A stretch of 64,000 nucleotides of DNA from Branchinecta lynchi (lineage: Eukaryota > Arthropoda > Branchiopoda > Anostraca > Branchinectidae), in NCBI GenBank assembly GCA_023053575.1, contig JAKZAP010000018.1, forward strand, positions 8,618,001 to 8,682,000. Direction: 5' to 3'. Of the stretch, positions 11,501-22,900 are shown piece after piece. The translations under genes were made by a program, and so were the position numbers. The first letter of the stretch is position 1; every line of letters begins with the position of its first letter. The notes below the pieces were generated by a model. It did not search any database, was not told where the DNA came from, and worked only from the letters and a program-made list of their open reading frames with translations.

Positions 11501-13111
11501 CCAACCGATTGTTGGTATCTCCCCGTGATAGACACGGTACCAAACTGCTCTTGCCATCAAATCATAAAAATCATCAAGTTCATAAAAAAAAGGAAAAAAA
11601 CAAGAGCTAGAAGCTCATATCGCAATTGGAAGTTGTTTCAGATGATGAAAGTGGGAATTTTCGTAGGTTTATTGTAATCCATTGTAAGCAAAACCCTTGA
11701 GGCACGAATGATCACGAGCTTTTGGTAATCATAAATTTATAGTCTGGTCAAACTTTTAGACGTCGCAACTGCTAGAACGTTCGCCAACTTATTTTTGTGT
11801 CATTTAACTGAATACACTGAATTATTCTGATTCTGCAAAGAGATTTTTTTACTTTCCACTATCTACTCTAGTTACGACGCTCAGAATATCTACGGCCGTC
11901 CCCACAACGAAAATTCTACTATGATGCGGGAAATTTTAATCTAAACACAAACGCGGCTTTTCAGTGGGTAGTGGTATATATCTTCATATATCTTCCTCCG
12001 AAGGCATATAAGCGCACGGAGGTACCGCAAATCACACGGAAATTCCACTATCTGAAAATCGATTATTCGTGAATAGCCGAACAACGAAGTAACCCATTTT
12101 CAGCTAGTACTCAAGCCAAATTTAGTGAAAAACTGACGGATAACTTGATTGTCCTATCCCAGCCCTTTTCGGTTAAACTTGAAAGAGTTTCGATCGTTGA
12201 ACTGACTGTTTCCAAGTTAATCTTGTCAGTTGCTAGGTCTTTCATAGGCATGCCAAGTTTCATCTTCTTAGACCACCTGGAAGTATCCTAACTTCGAATA
12301 ACCGGAATTTCACTCCCCATCCCCCCCCCCCACTGTGCCCGGGCCCAGTCTGGTTCTTAAATGATCTATCTAGGAATGTAGTTAGTATTTATACAGAGTT
12401 CCGTCTCAATTCCTCCACTCTAAGCGCATCGCAAGATTTCCAGTTCCCCACTCCGACCCCCCCCCCCACATTCATCGGATCCGGTCTGGACTTAAAATGA
12501 GACACGAGGTCTTCCAATATTAAGTTTCATTAACAACCACTCGTCCGAAAATCACCTCAAGATTCCAATTCGGTCCGGTTCTGTCAATGATGTACCTACG
12601 GCTCGTGCTTGTTCTTCCCACCAAATTTCATCCCGATCGCTCCACTCTGCGTGTCAGAAGATTTCGATTCTTCCCTCCGACTCCCCCACATTCATCGAAT
12701 CCGGTCCGGACTTAGAAACAGGACATCTGAGACACTACGTCTTTCCGAATATCAAGTCTTAATTCCGAATATCAAGCCTTCCTATCAGCCCGTTCGGAAG
12801 TTATGCATGCAAATATTTCCAAGTTAATGTGGTCGGGTCCCTGATATGCCTGCCAAGTTTCATCGTTCTAGCGCATATGGAAGTACCCTAACTCGCAAAC
12901 GCGGGACCGACCGGACGACGGAACTGCGATCGGTATATGGCACTTGGCTGAAGGACAAGTGCCATAAAAACGGGACAACACCAAGTGTTGCTCTCGCAAC
13001 ACATTTAGGAGTTACCTTGATTGCCTGATCCTTTTCAAATCCGAGGTCAGCGAGCGCAGCGATGAAAGCTTCGTTAGGGGAGAACTCCTCACTTTTTGGC
13101 TTGTCTTCCAT
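5377..13111 (-). CDS. PTRH2: UBA domain plus peptidyl-tRNA hydrolase 2 (four exons)
   Basis: Pth2 enzymes cleave the ester bond of peptidyl-tRNAs that drop off ribosomes. Coding exons read down the minus strand are 13111-13016, 8416-8255, 7742-7657 and 5578-5377. All junctions are GT...AG and phases agree (0, 0, 2), giving 181 residues and a TAG stop. Residues about 11-55 form a UBA domain (LADLGFEKDQAIKGLF, then VEAALNWI). An acidic linker (EDEDDEDYE) follows. Residues about 66-181 are the Pth2 fold: KMVLVVN, GKIAAQ (Lys82), GHATLGLY (His89), EDAGHTQIA (Asp148, Thr152), GSRT and GKLKLF at the end, matching the conserved catalytic Lys, Asp and Thr positions. No mitochondrial targeting or membrane segment is visible, unlike mammalian PTRH2/Bit1; here the N-terminus is the ubiquitin-binding UBA. 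The UBA domain itself is split between exons 1 and 2. The first Met is at the start of exon 1. The gene is complete and divergent from the DZIP1-like gene. Confidence 0.93.
5878..6493 (-). mobile_element. Family A element, inverted, left end cut off by a hAT copy
   Basis: Starts with the family A right end (AACAAGACCAAG, GATGGGATCCCA) and runs through one or two units to the left arm. It breaks at AGGTATCCC where the CAGGGGCG end of the next element begins. It lies inside intron 3 of the UBA-Pth2 gene. Confidence 0.7.
6494..7170 (+). mobile_element. Truncated hAT-like element (CAGGGGCGCCGCAAG family)
   Basis: Begins with CAGGGGCGCCGCAAG and matches the complete copy at 22609-23954 over its first half: ACCGAATCCTAGAAC, GAAACGATTACGTAGGAAG, GCGCCGCAGGCG. 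The right terminal repeat and target duplication are missing, so the 3' part is deleted. Confidence 0.7.
7288..7576. mobile_element. TA-flanked MITE with GTTGCGTTTTTGCAG ends
   Basis: The left end is GTTGCGTTTTTGCAG and the right end is a slightly decayed CAAAAAAGCAAC. TA lies on both sides. The sub-terminal parts contain ATACCACGG/CCGTGGTAT palindromes. Sister copies are at 36767-37095 and about 48735-49035. TA duplication and short TIRs suggest the Tc1/mariner group, though the family is not certain. Confidence 0.6.
7657..7742 (-). CDS. PTRH2: UBA-Pth2 exon 3 (residues 87-115)
   Basis: Acceptor TCATCCAG, then AGHATLGLYRELI to SWEEYG. Donor GTGAGT. Two bases of the Gly115 codon are carried to exon 4. 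Confidence 0.92.
7972..8065. repeat. Small inverted-repeat element (CTGTTTCTGTT)
   Basis: GTCGGCCAGGAAGCACTGTTTCTG is partly mirrored by CAGAAACGGTGCCGAC about 70 bp on. It resembles the CTGTTCTGTTTCTG-rich ends of the element at 49411-52328 and may be an internally deleted relative. Confidence 0.4.
8255..8416 (-). CDS. PTRH2: UBA-Pth2 exon 2 (residues 33-86)
   Basis: Acceptor TTATAG, then GLFATQNESVEAALNWI, the acidic linker and the first Pth2 strand with GKIAAQ. Donor GTATG. Phase 0 at both ends. Confidence 0.92.
8833..9713 (+). mobile_element. Family A element with a fold-back fragment inside
   Basis: Left end TTTTTGGGATCCCAAAACG, left arm, then units, one of which is broken by unrelated sequence at about 9252-9346 and resumes at GAAAGTCGGTT. 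It runs straight into the left end of the next family A copy at 9714 with no right end of its own. Confidence 0.75.
9252..9346. mobile_element. Half of a fold-back element
   Basis: CCAAGAAGGGCCGAAATATC, GCTGATGAAGAATCGTAGCTG and a TATCCGTTG arm match the loop and one arm of the perfect fold-back at 55828-55935. The other arm is absent here. Confidence 0.6.
9714..11103 (+). mobile_element. Family A element, long copy
   Basis: Complete from TTTTTGGGATCCCAAAACG to CACCGAAACCTTTGGTC and TTGTT, with about six units. A second right-end sequence (TTTTTGGGATCCCATCGAAA) appears internally at about 10888, so two copies have recombined or one has inserted in another. Confidence 0.78.
11599..12970 (+). 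mobile_element. Family C repeat (C-rich, hairpin-ended)
   Basis: Begins at AACAAGAGCTAGAAGCTC (a short palindrome) and ends with the hairpin GGCACTTGGCTGAAGGACAA plus GTGCC. In between are words such as CACCAAATTTCATCCCGATC, C-runs and CCGGACTTAG. The same order recurs at 33490-34492 and, interrupted, at 60413-63150; part of the 5' half recurs at 51191-51545. No protein is encoded. The terminal palindromes suggest a non-autonomous transposon, but neither edge is proved by a target duplication. It lies in intron 1 of the UBA-Pth2 gene. Confidence 0.6.
13016..13111 (-). CDS. PTRH2: UBA-Pth2 exon 1 (residues 1-32)
   Basis: Start codon and first half of the UBA domain, ending ...DQAIK directly before a GTAAC donor. 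Phase 0. Confidence 0.9.
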
Positions 13112-13880
13112 ACCTAAGGCAAGAACGAAACTGGAGGATTAGAAAATGTTAGCCAGCATAAAATAACTTATCTTCGTCCCTGCTATCGCCTATTCAAAAT
13201 TCTTTTACAATTCACAGCATCAACATTCCTTTCTTCCATACCTTTGCTAGCACTACATGGTTAAGTCAGCGAAGATTTGTGCTAGCGATATTTAGGCCCT
13301 TGACTACCTACAAAAATTATTGCATTAGCTGCGTTTTTGATCGAAGTTTTGTTCGCCACTTTTAACAAACTTTCCGGTTTTTACCGGATTCCGGACGAAC
13401 TACTTGTCCGGCAAGAAAATTATTGTCACCATCGTGCTCAGCATGTCTTCTTACCCCATAATCGACTATCACATTAACTGTTTAAAAATATTTTGTTTGT
13501 CCCTTAATTTGAACCTCCTCCCCCACCCCCAAATATATCTACGAACTCGACCTTACCCTTGACCCAAACAATCCTCACTCACACCAAGTTTCATCACAAT
13601 ATCTCATTCCCTTCGAAAGTTATGGTGCTTACAGACGGACGGACGGACAACTTTTGCGATATCATAGGTATCCCTCCAATTACGTTTTGGGATTCCAAAA
13701 ACGCAAATTATTGCAGCACGACGCTTTCCCGGGCAGTCCTTCGTCAAGTGGACAGAAACAATCCGCAATCTGAATCGTTTCCAGCACGACTGCGGTAACC
13801 ATGGCAACACGTTGCAACAACTACAGAGTGTTTTTGGGCCCAACTAAAATATCGTAGTTTCCACACACCTCGCTTACAAT
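13112..13880. promoter_or_regulatory. Divergent promoter interval between UBA-Pth2 and DZIP1-like genes
   Basis: Only 769 bp separate the two start codons, which point away from each other. The interval must contain both 5' ends and probably a shared or back-to-back promoter. No TATA box or named element can be called with confidence. A family A fragment occupies 13365-13700. An in-frame TAA lies upstream of the DZIP1 ATG. Confidence 0.45.
13365..13700 (-). mobile_element. Family A fragment in the divergent promoter
   Basis: One unit (TTCCGGTTTTTACCGGATTC, TACTTGTCCGGC) and the left arm with GACGGACGGACGGAC, ending TTTTGGGATTCCAAAAACG in inverted orientation. The right end is missing. Confidence 0.7.
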
Positions 13881-13962
13881 ATGATCCTTAATGGGAAAGA
13901 AAATGTTTCAAAAGCTTTCGAGTTCAGAAAGAGAAGCGAAAGACTGGATTGGAATCTATTGG
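13881..13962 (+). CDS. Dzip1: DZIP1-like exon 1 (residues 1-28)
   Basis: MILNGKENVSKAFEF then RKRSERLDWNLL, matching the family FRPRxExxDWR motif. Donor GTAAAT. One base is carried over to complete Ala28 in exon 2. Confidence 0.85.
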
Positions 13963-16900
13963 GTAAATCTCTATACTTTTTAACGTGACAGACAATAGTT
14001 AATTGCTGACTAGTGGATAGATGACAGGATGTGATGTAGATCTAAACCGCCCGAAAAAGTTTGTTTACGCTAAGAACCTGGACCTTTCCATTATACAGCA
14101 ATTTGATGGACATAGAAATAAGACAACAAACGCTCCACTATAATTAGCCATGACTTAAAGGACACATCCTAATTGATAGTAATTCATTTTAATTTAGAAG
14201 TATTTCCTCTATTAGTATTACACTGGTTATCACGCATTTTTAAATGACGTGTCGGGCCCCCGACCACTGTTTCCAAGAAGCTTGTTAGTCCGAAGACCGG
14301 TTATGCAGATTTTGAAGGCAAGGGACATGGAAAGAGATTAAAATTAGCCGAAGCCTTGTGTAATTTTCTGTCGGCATAGCTAAGTTTTAAAGTGGTCAAC
14401 TATCTCAGAACATCTTAGCAGTGCGAGGTCTAAAAGGATTTCCGCACGTCCTTCTGATTCTTGAGCAGAAGATCAGCGTCGGGCAGTCGGTGACTAAAAG
14501 TCATACCAGGGTTTTCGGCACCATCATCACTTCCATACAGAAAGGTCGAGATTTTCTCAACTTCATGGAGAAAATCAAGACGAAAAACATTATCATCTGT
14601 TCGCAGTATTACAGCTGTATTCGAGCGGTCTCATCTTCGATTTTAAGCTTGGTGCCTACAGAACGCGGATTCGCATTCTTCTCGGCGAATTGGCGTCGCT
14701 AGCAGACAGAAGTTAGTGCGGCGCCATTTAAACTCCAGGCTGGATTTGTTTCACGTCGAGTCGCAAAAAAGATTCGCGTTCTGTGGACAGGGTTGTCACT
14801 CTACTTTGTTTTTGTCATTCTCGTCCTACATAGGACATGAAAATCACTCTATTTGAGATAACCTCAAAATGGGTCATTTGTGCAGCAGGGATTCTGACCA
14901 GAAGTGACTAACTGAAGTTTTTTTTTCATGAAAGTAAAATTACAATGTGTAATTTTTGCAGTGGCGATTCCGACAACTAGAGTCCATTTCCCGGTTTTCC
15001 ATGAAAATAAATTTTTCACTCCCAATTCACTCTCTATTTTGGGCCAAAAGTCACTACCTCAATGTTTCTGATGCGGCAACCCTGTCGACTGTCGACTCCA
15101 AGCTTCACAGTGCGGAGAGACGATTAGAACATGGCGTCTGCAGCATAGAGTTCCAGGATCATCAGTATTTCTTTGTGCTGAAGACAGACGACCAGGGTTC
15201 GCGGACTCCTGATAGGGTTTTCGGCACCATCGCCAATTCCATACAGAAAAGTTGAGTTTTCAACTTCATAATGAAAGTGAATAAAAATCGGCCGGCGGTC
15301 TACTACTGTTATTCCTGCCAGGATTTTCGTCACCGTCATCAATTCCACAGATAAAAGTTAAGAATTTGTCAACTTCAAAACGAAAGTGAAGAAAACACGG
15401 CCTGGAAAGCATGCTCGTCTGTTCGCAGCATACGTCCCTGATAAAATCCGTTGACTAATTGCCGCCAGACGCGCTAGAGGAACAATAACAATCACACGTG
15501 AGATCTTGGTATAAGTTATCTGAAGGTCGAATAAGCGATTAGGCTTTCGCTTCATACCGAGTCTCGTATTAGCCACGTGAAAAAGTCAGCCAGCACTCAG
15601 CACTGAAGTCGGAAGCCAGAAATAACAAACTTGATGACGCTTGAGAGAAGGGTAAAGCAAATATAGAGGAAGAGTCATTTTCAACAGTTCTAAACATGTC
15701 TAGGCGTAAGAGGAATTGAAAACAGCCCATCAAACCTGGAGAAACGTACACCAAGAAGTAACGTGTCATTATTTTCTTTACGATAGCGCACCTAGCGGAC
15801 AAAAAAATAACTAATCTAACAGGAATTTTATGAGGGGCGTAATACGTCCTTCATAAAAACCGATGACGAATTGTTGCCAGAGGCACTAGAGGAACAATAA
15901 CAATCACACGTGAGATTTGAGGATAAGTTATCTGACGGGTGAATGAGCGATTAGGCTTCGCTTCATATCGAGTCGCGGATCAGCCCCGTCGAAAAGACAG
16001 CCAGCACTCAGCACAAAAGTCGGAAGCCGCAAATGACAAACTTGATGACCCTTGACAGAACACAGTTGGGTAAAGCAAAAAGAGGGCAAGAGGCATTTTA
16101 AACAGTTTTAAACATGGTTAGGCCTAAGAGCAATTGAAAACAGCAAAACAAACCTGGATATGTACACAAAGAAGTAATGTGTCATTGTTTTCTTTACGAT
16201 AGCGCACCTAGCGACCAAAAAAGAAGTAATCTGAGAGGAACTTTATGAGGGGCGTATACCCGAACACAGGTATGGGTTGTGTGGTGCCCAGTCGTCCAAT
16301 GATAAGACACTGCTTGTTTACAGTCGGGACCCACGTGAGTCTCCAGTTTACGGAGCGCAGAATTCCCTCTGCCACTGTCATTACTTCTTCAAACAAACTT
16401 ACTGCTTCAAAAACAATAGCAAAGCTTTTCGATGGGATCCCAGAAATTTAATAGTTGATCCAGACAATTGAGTCTTTTCTTCGCCGGAATCCTTGAACAT
16501 ATTTACTATTGAAATTCGGGAACAGATTAATTAGCAAATAAGTAGTCATCTGAGACAACCAAGTTCAGATATACATCTATAAGCCATATCTATTTTGACG
16601 ATACTGATCGATACTTCCTGCTTTACTTCTTCCAAATTTCCGGTTTCGGCCGAATTCCGAGCGAACTTTTTGTCCAGCGAAAAAAGAAAGTTCAGAAACA
16701 AATTCAGCGTTATCTCCTATACAGAACATCTAATCAACTTCAAACAAAACTTCTGCTTTTAACACATTTTCCGGTTTTGTCCGGATTCCGGGCGAACTAG
16801 TTGTCCAGGTAGGAAATGATTTTCGCAGAAGTGTCCAGTATGTCTTCTTATCCCTAGACTGAACATCTAATCAACTTCAAATAAAACTTTTGCTTTTAAC

Positions 16901-19900
16901 AAACTTTCCGGTTTTTCTCAAGATTCCGGACAAACTACTTGTCCGGCGAGAAAATGGTCTTCAATATCGTGTTCAGCACGTCTTCTTACCCCGTAATCGA
17001 CTAGCACATTAGCTTTTTATAAATATTTGTTTGCCCCTTAATTTGAACCCCCACCGCTTAATGGAGGGTTACACAGGCCATCTACGTACTCGACCTTACC
17101 CTTGACCCAAAGAACCCTCACACCAAGTTTCATAAAAATATCTCATTCCCTTCGAGAGTACCGTGCTCACAGGCGGACGGACAATCTTTGCGATGTCATA
17201 GGTATCCCTTCCACGTTCTGGGATCCCAAAAACTCGTTTGTTGGATCTGTTTCAAATTTGGCAGACATTGGCAAATTTGCAAATGCATTTGCATTGCGTC
17301 CATGGACTAGTAACTCCTTTCTGAAAAAAAAAAAAAAAATCTCAACTGATCTTACCGCGGCTACTATTGCCTAATTATTGGTAAAGATAGTGAAAGATTT
17401 TATATCCTGAGCAAGTGAACCGAATCACGATCGGTCATCACTGTTCCTGTAGGCTAATTACGCAGATTGTTTGTTGTGTTCGCTGTTACAATTCCTGTTT
17501 GTGCCGTCATTTTTCTTTTTATTCTGTTGTACTCCGTCATGAGGGCACTTTCTCTTGTTTTTGAAGAGTAAGAAATAAACCGAAACTGAAGTGAATTAAT
17601 ATATTTTTCCTTTTTTTTTTAGCAAAAACAGACGTCAATTTTGTCTTCCACACCGTTGACCTGGAAACACTGCAAGAAAACATCAGAAACGTGGTTTGTT
17701 GTTGCTTGGAAAAAGAATTCGACAACTGCGATTTAAACCCGAATGTCTCGAAACTCTTCCGACTAGCTCAACTAATTATTGAATATTTACTCTTTTCCCA
17801 AGAAATTCTCAAAAAGAAGATTTCCAGTTTAGAGGATAGACTGCAAAGTGAGAATAAAGAAAGAGACAGTCTCCAGAAAGAATTAATTACAAAATCCGCG
17901 CTTGTGAAAAGTATGAAGTACGAAATAAACAGGACAAGAAAGGGACAGCAAGTTCACCAGTCCGCGAACTATTTTCAGGTAGGTTTCTACAGTATGAAAT
18001 ATATTCCCGATGAAAAACTTATCTCAAAATAGTAGTATAAAGCTGTACGAAAAAGTAGCACACAGTACGATCTAATCCTACTACATGCTTCTATGTCAAG
18101 GCTACCGTGTTACTGCCTTCTACCGCATGCTACTGTTAGCAAGACTGGATGCTACTAAAGCAAGACAGGATGCTACTGGATACTACTGCTTAAGACTGGC
18201 CCGGTCTGAGGCACTTTAAATGATAGTATTTTTACTACACATCAATACATACAACTTTTTCGTACAACTATCATACGTAGGATACAAATTTTTCGTCGGG
18301 CAGCAGGGATGTCACGTATACTGAAACGCATTCAGCCGTTCACCTGTACTGGCTCCAATAACTGAATATTCTGAGCACAGAAAAAAAGAAGATATAAACT
18401 CCCCTATTTCCTCGATGTATGCAGCCCACATCTTAGCTTTACTAGAAATTTTTAAGTCCGCAAGCTGTCTTGCTTTAAATGCCGCAAGCGCGGTGAGCGG
18501 CACTACGGATATGCCCCGTTTGCGAAGCATGGAAAGCATATGTCTTGAAGCAACTCCCTAGTGTTATTTTGCTCTATTACTCCACTAGGTGGATGAGGTT
18601 CTACAATCACTAGGGATAGCCATGAAAGAACAGCCTTGTAAAATAAAATATCTTGGTCTTTTCCGAGAGGCCCCACGCTAAAAGCCGACATGACAGCTAG
18701 CAAATGGTGCACGCCGGTGGCTTATCCGAGAAACGTAACAAATAGTTTGGCCTACCGACGCTTCGAAGACGACAGTTTAAATCTCCAGGGATATCTCGGT
18801 GCTGACACAATGTTCAGAAGAAGCAAACCGGTACAGCTTATCACCTTGAAACAATTTCAACAGCGTATTGAACAAGACTAAAGGTTTCGATGGGATCCCA
18901 AAAATTTTAATATCTCATCCAGACAATTGGGTCATGTTTTCTCCAGACAAAAATTCAGAAACAGATTAAGGCCAAATAACTAATCATCTGAGAAAACCAA
19001 GTTCGGATATAGATTGAGCATGTGGGTTTACCCCTATAAGTCATATTTGTTTTGACGAAACCGATCGAAACTTCCTGCCTTAGCATACTTCCGCCAAATT
19101 TCCGGTTTCCGCCGAATTCAGGAACTGCTTATCCGACAAAATAACAAGGGTCAAAAACGAACCCAGCGTATCACAACTCATGACAAATTTTCCGGTTTCA
19201 ACCGGATTCCGGGCGAACTTTGCGTCCGGATAAAAAAACGATTGTCATAAACGGATTCAGCATCTCTTCTTACCCCTAACTCGGAATCTAATCAACTACA
19301 GATAAGACTTAAGCTTTTTAAAAAAATCCGGATTTGGCCGCATTCTGGACAAACTACTTGTCCAAGGAAAAATGGTATTAATGATTGTGTTCAGCATGTC
19401 TTTCTACCCCTCAATCGAACATCTAATCAACTTCAAATAAAACTTCTGCTTTTAAAAATTTTCCCGGTTTTGGCCGGATTCCGGGCGAACTACTTGTCCG
19501 GCGAGAAAATGGTGTTTCTATTCGTGTTAAGCATGTTTTCTTACCCCTTAATCGACTATCTCATTAGCTGTTTAAAAATATTTGTTTGTCCCTTAATTTG
19601 AACCCCCTCTCCCACCCCTAAATGTGGGGCTACAGAGCCCATCTACGAACTCGACCTTTCCCTTGAGTTAAACGATCCTCCCACCAAGTTTCATCAAAAT
19701 GTCTCATTCCCTTCGAGCGTTGTCGTGCTTACAGACGGACGGATGGACAACTTTTGCGATGTCATAGGTATCCCTCCACTTACGTTTTGAGAACCCAAAA
19801 ACCTGACAGATACACCGACCATTTAGTTTATGCTCCTTCCGAACAGCCTCTCTGTGTAAAACCAACAACAAATGAGCACCAGAACCGCCGTCTCCCTATC

Positions 19901-22900
19901 TCTGTAATACGACCATGCGGAGTCAAATAGATTCCTATTCCCTGCCCCATGCAAACGAGCGGAGGATATGAGCTTCGCAGAACATCACATATCGGAGTAA
20001 AGCTCCGGAAAAGAAATTTTCAACGTAAAGCCAATTGATTGTCTGGACGCGCTGCCGGGCCGGTCAGTGCGCCTCTTCCACTTTGTCCACTGATATGCGC
20101 AGCGGCGAAGAGGGAAGTAGACGGGCATCTACTCAAAGCTCAACAGTACCTCTAGCTCAGCTCATTGTTGTCGGGGTATCCATAGTCGCTACATTGGACC
20201 AAAAACGGAGGTTACTATTTCTTGGTAGAACTAACAGTTTCGCTCGTGAATCCACAAAGTCTATTAGTCAGTGCTAAAACCCGTTCTCGTAGACCTATTT
20301 TGGCTAGACTTTACAATGCTTACACAATCCCCCACATTCTAGCCCTATCTCCTTTTTGGAAGTTATTTAGCACAACTGATTTAAGGACCATTCGTAAATT
20401 GTTTTATAAATATGCTAAGTACCTACTCGGCCTTCCCCCATGGGCTCATAACAGCAAAGTTACGCAGCTTTACGGCGTTACTGATCCGTTTGTAGCTGTG
20501 GCCCAACGCCGTGCCGACTTTGATTCTTCTCTAGACAGGTGCGATCCGTATTATAGTGAGTTTGTATAGTCGTCTCGTTTAGTTTAGTCAGATATTTTTC
20601 TTTCCTTTATTGTTTTTCATATACTCCGCATGGGGCATGTTTCTGTGCCATTTTTATACGTGTTAATACAATTATTGATTGATTGATTGAAAGTCGAAGG
20701 GAATTTTGTTGTTTTCAATTTACTTAGTTCTTGCTTCAATTTAGTGCGCCTACTGCGACAAAATGTTCGTCACACGTGCCTTCCTGGATTCGCACAGGTC
20801 TCGTAAGCACAGCGAAGAACTTCCATCCAGGGGTAGTCCGGCTCAACACCAAAAGATTCTCGACACAAACATCGAACAAAATACCGAGAATGAAGCTATG
20901 AGGAAAGATTTCAATGAGCTTCAGAACGAGCTCATCGGAACAAAGGAAGAGCTTGAAATGGAGAAGGATACAACAAAGGAGCTAACCAATCAAGTAGGCT
21001 AAGCATAGTGGGTAACGGGCGGGGGGGGGGGGGGGTAGGTAAAATGGGAAGATGTTACCAAAATAGTCAGGTGAAAACGGGCCAAAGGCATATTCCCTGT
21101 TTCCTCAGTGGGGCATGAAAATGAGGTTTCAGTTACAGAAGAGGACTGCAGACAATTTGATAATATGTCTCTGTCACAATCAATTCCCAATGTGCTGGAA
21201 TTGACTATGTGTGTACGAACATTACAACTGATATACGTAGGATTAGGTCAGGACAAAATAAAATCGAAATCACGTCCTCTAAGGATCTTGACCAAAACTT
21301 GTTTAATCAGAGTAAATTCAATTTCATTCACACTACAGGCACGCCTTTACACAGGAACCCATAAAATAAGAGCGATGTGATAAAACAGTGCAAATGCATA
21401 ACCTGCTAAACAATCCATAATAATGAAACGATGGTGCAATATGTGAAAGAGACCAAAAAAAATACAGTAAACTACTAGTATGACAAGCAAAAACCTAAAG
21501 CCCTATAAAAATGTAGGAATGATTTACTGTAGTGTGATTAACAAGATATGCCTGGACTGCACTCATTGGTGCAAGACACTAATTCTCAACCAAGGAACAT
21601 TCCCCTTTTGTCTGGTAAACAAAAACTTGGAACTGAACACCTTTATCTTCTTGCAAGCCCTGCAAAGCGTCGGGATCTTCAACAATGTCAAGCTTGTCCT
21701 CATCAAACTTAGGGTAAAACACATCAGACTTATATTCCTTCATGATCTTCGTAAGATAGAGTCGGTAAAAGTGGCTTGACCTCATGGCTTCTCGATAGAT
21801 GTCAGCACCACCATGAACCCAAACTCTGCCAATATTCTCCTTAAACTCATCGGTCTGAAGAAGAGCAACTGCATCTTCAAAGGATCTTGCAATATGCACG
21901 TCTTTATATTTTTCTATTTCGCTTTGATCCATTTTTCTGCTGACAATAATGTTGATGCACTGGGACATGGGCTCAAGTTTCAGGGCACACAAGGAATCCC
22001 AAGTTTTTCGACCAAAGATGGCAACATTTGGCTTTTCTGCGTCTTCTCTTTTCTTACTGAGACGTGTGTAATATTTGAATTCTTTTGGGATATGCCAAGG
22101 CAGTCGTCCTTCGAAGCCAATCCCCAAATTTGCTTCTACTGCACAGATTAGCTCAAGTTTAGGGAAGGGAACTTTCGCAGCCATTTCTAAAAGATTAGAT
22201 GTTCAAATTTCACTCTCAAAACCAGCCGAACAAACAAACAGTAAGCACAGATATCGGTCATTCAGCACTTCAATCACTTATGCTCTAATAGGTTATCACT
22301 TACATCATTGAGTCCTCATCTTGTGAATCACTTATGCCTTACCGGTTTATCACTTACATCAGTGAATCCACCATCTTGTGAAATAAAAGCATCCGAATTT
22401 TAAGTAAGGCCAGTGGTCAATTGTGTTCAACAAATTATTCCAGAATGGTACGGGTCTTGTTTTGCCCAAGTTGCAAGCCACAAGACAGTTGCAACCACTT
22501 CTATGCCATTGAACAATAAACATAAGCCTTTGGTATTGTAGCCCCATCTGCTAGCTAGTTTTTGGCACAACACAATCTAGTTTTTATAGTTTTTCGATAC
22601 CCTGTGACCAGGGGCGTCGCAAGTCCATTTTCGGTGGGGGGTCGCAAAGCAAAAATTTTACCGAATCTTTCAAAAATTTTACCGAATCCTAGAACTGAGA
22701 ACTCGAGCTTTAAATTACGGAACAGAAACGATTACGTAGGAAGAGTAACAATAAAGGGCAGCATGAAAGACGATAAGCCAACTATTAGGTGGCGTTTTGG
22801 GCGAAGCCCACATGGAGAATATATTGCTGGGCATGATTGCTGTAACAGCTTCTAAAAATTTAATCGAGCGCCGCAGGCGAAAACTTAGCAAAATCCATTT

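Noticed and set aside
13881..13962. Treating the 13.9-kb DWNLL segment as unrelated to the 17.6-kb exon
   Set aside because: The junction restores Ala28 in phase and the FRKRSERLDWNLL motif aligns with the DZIP1 N-terminus, so it was accepted as exon 1.
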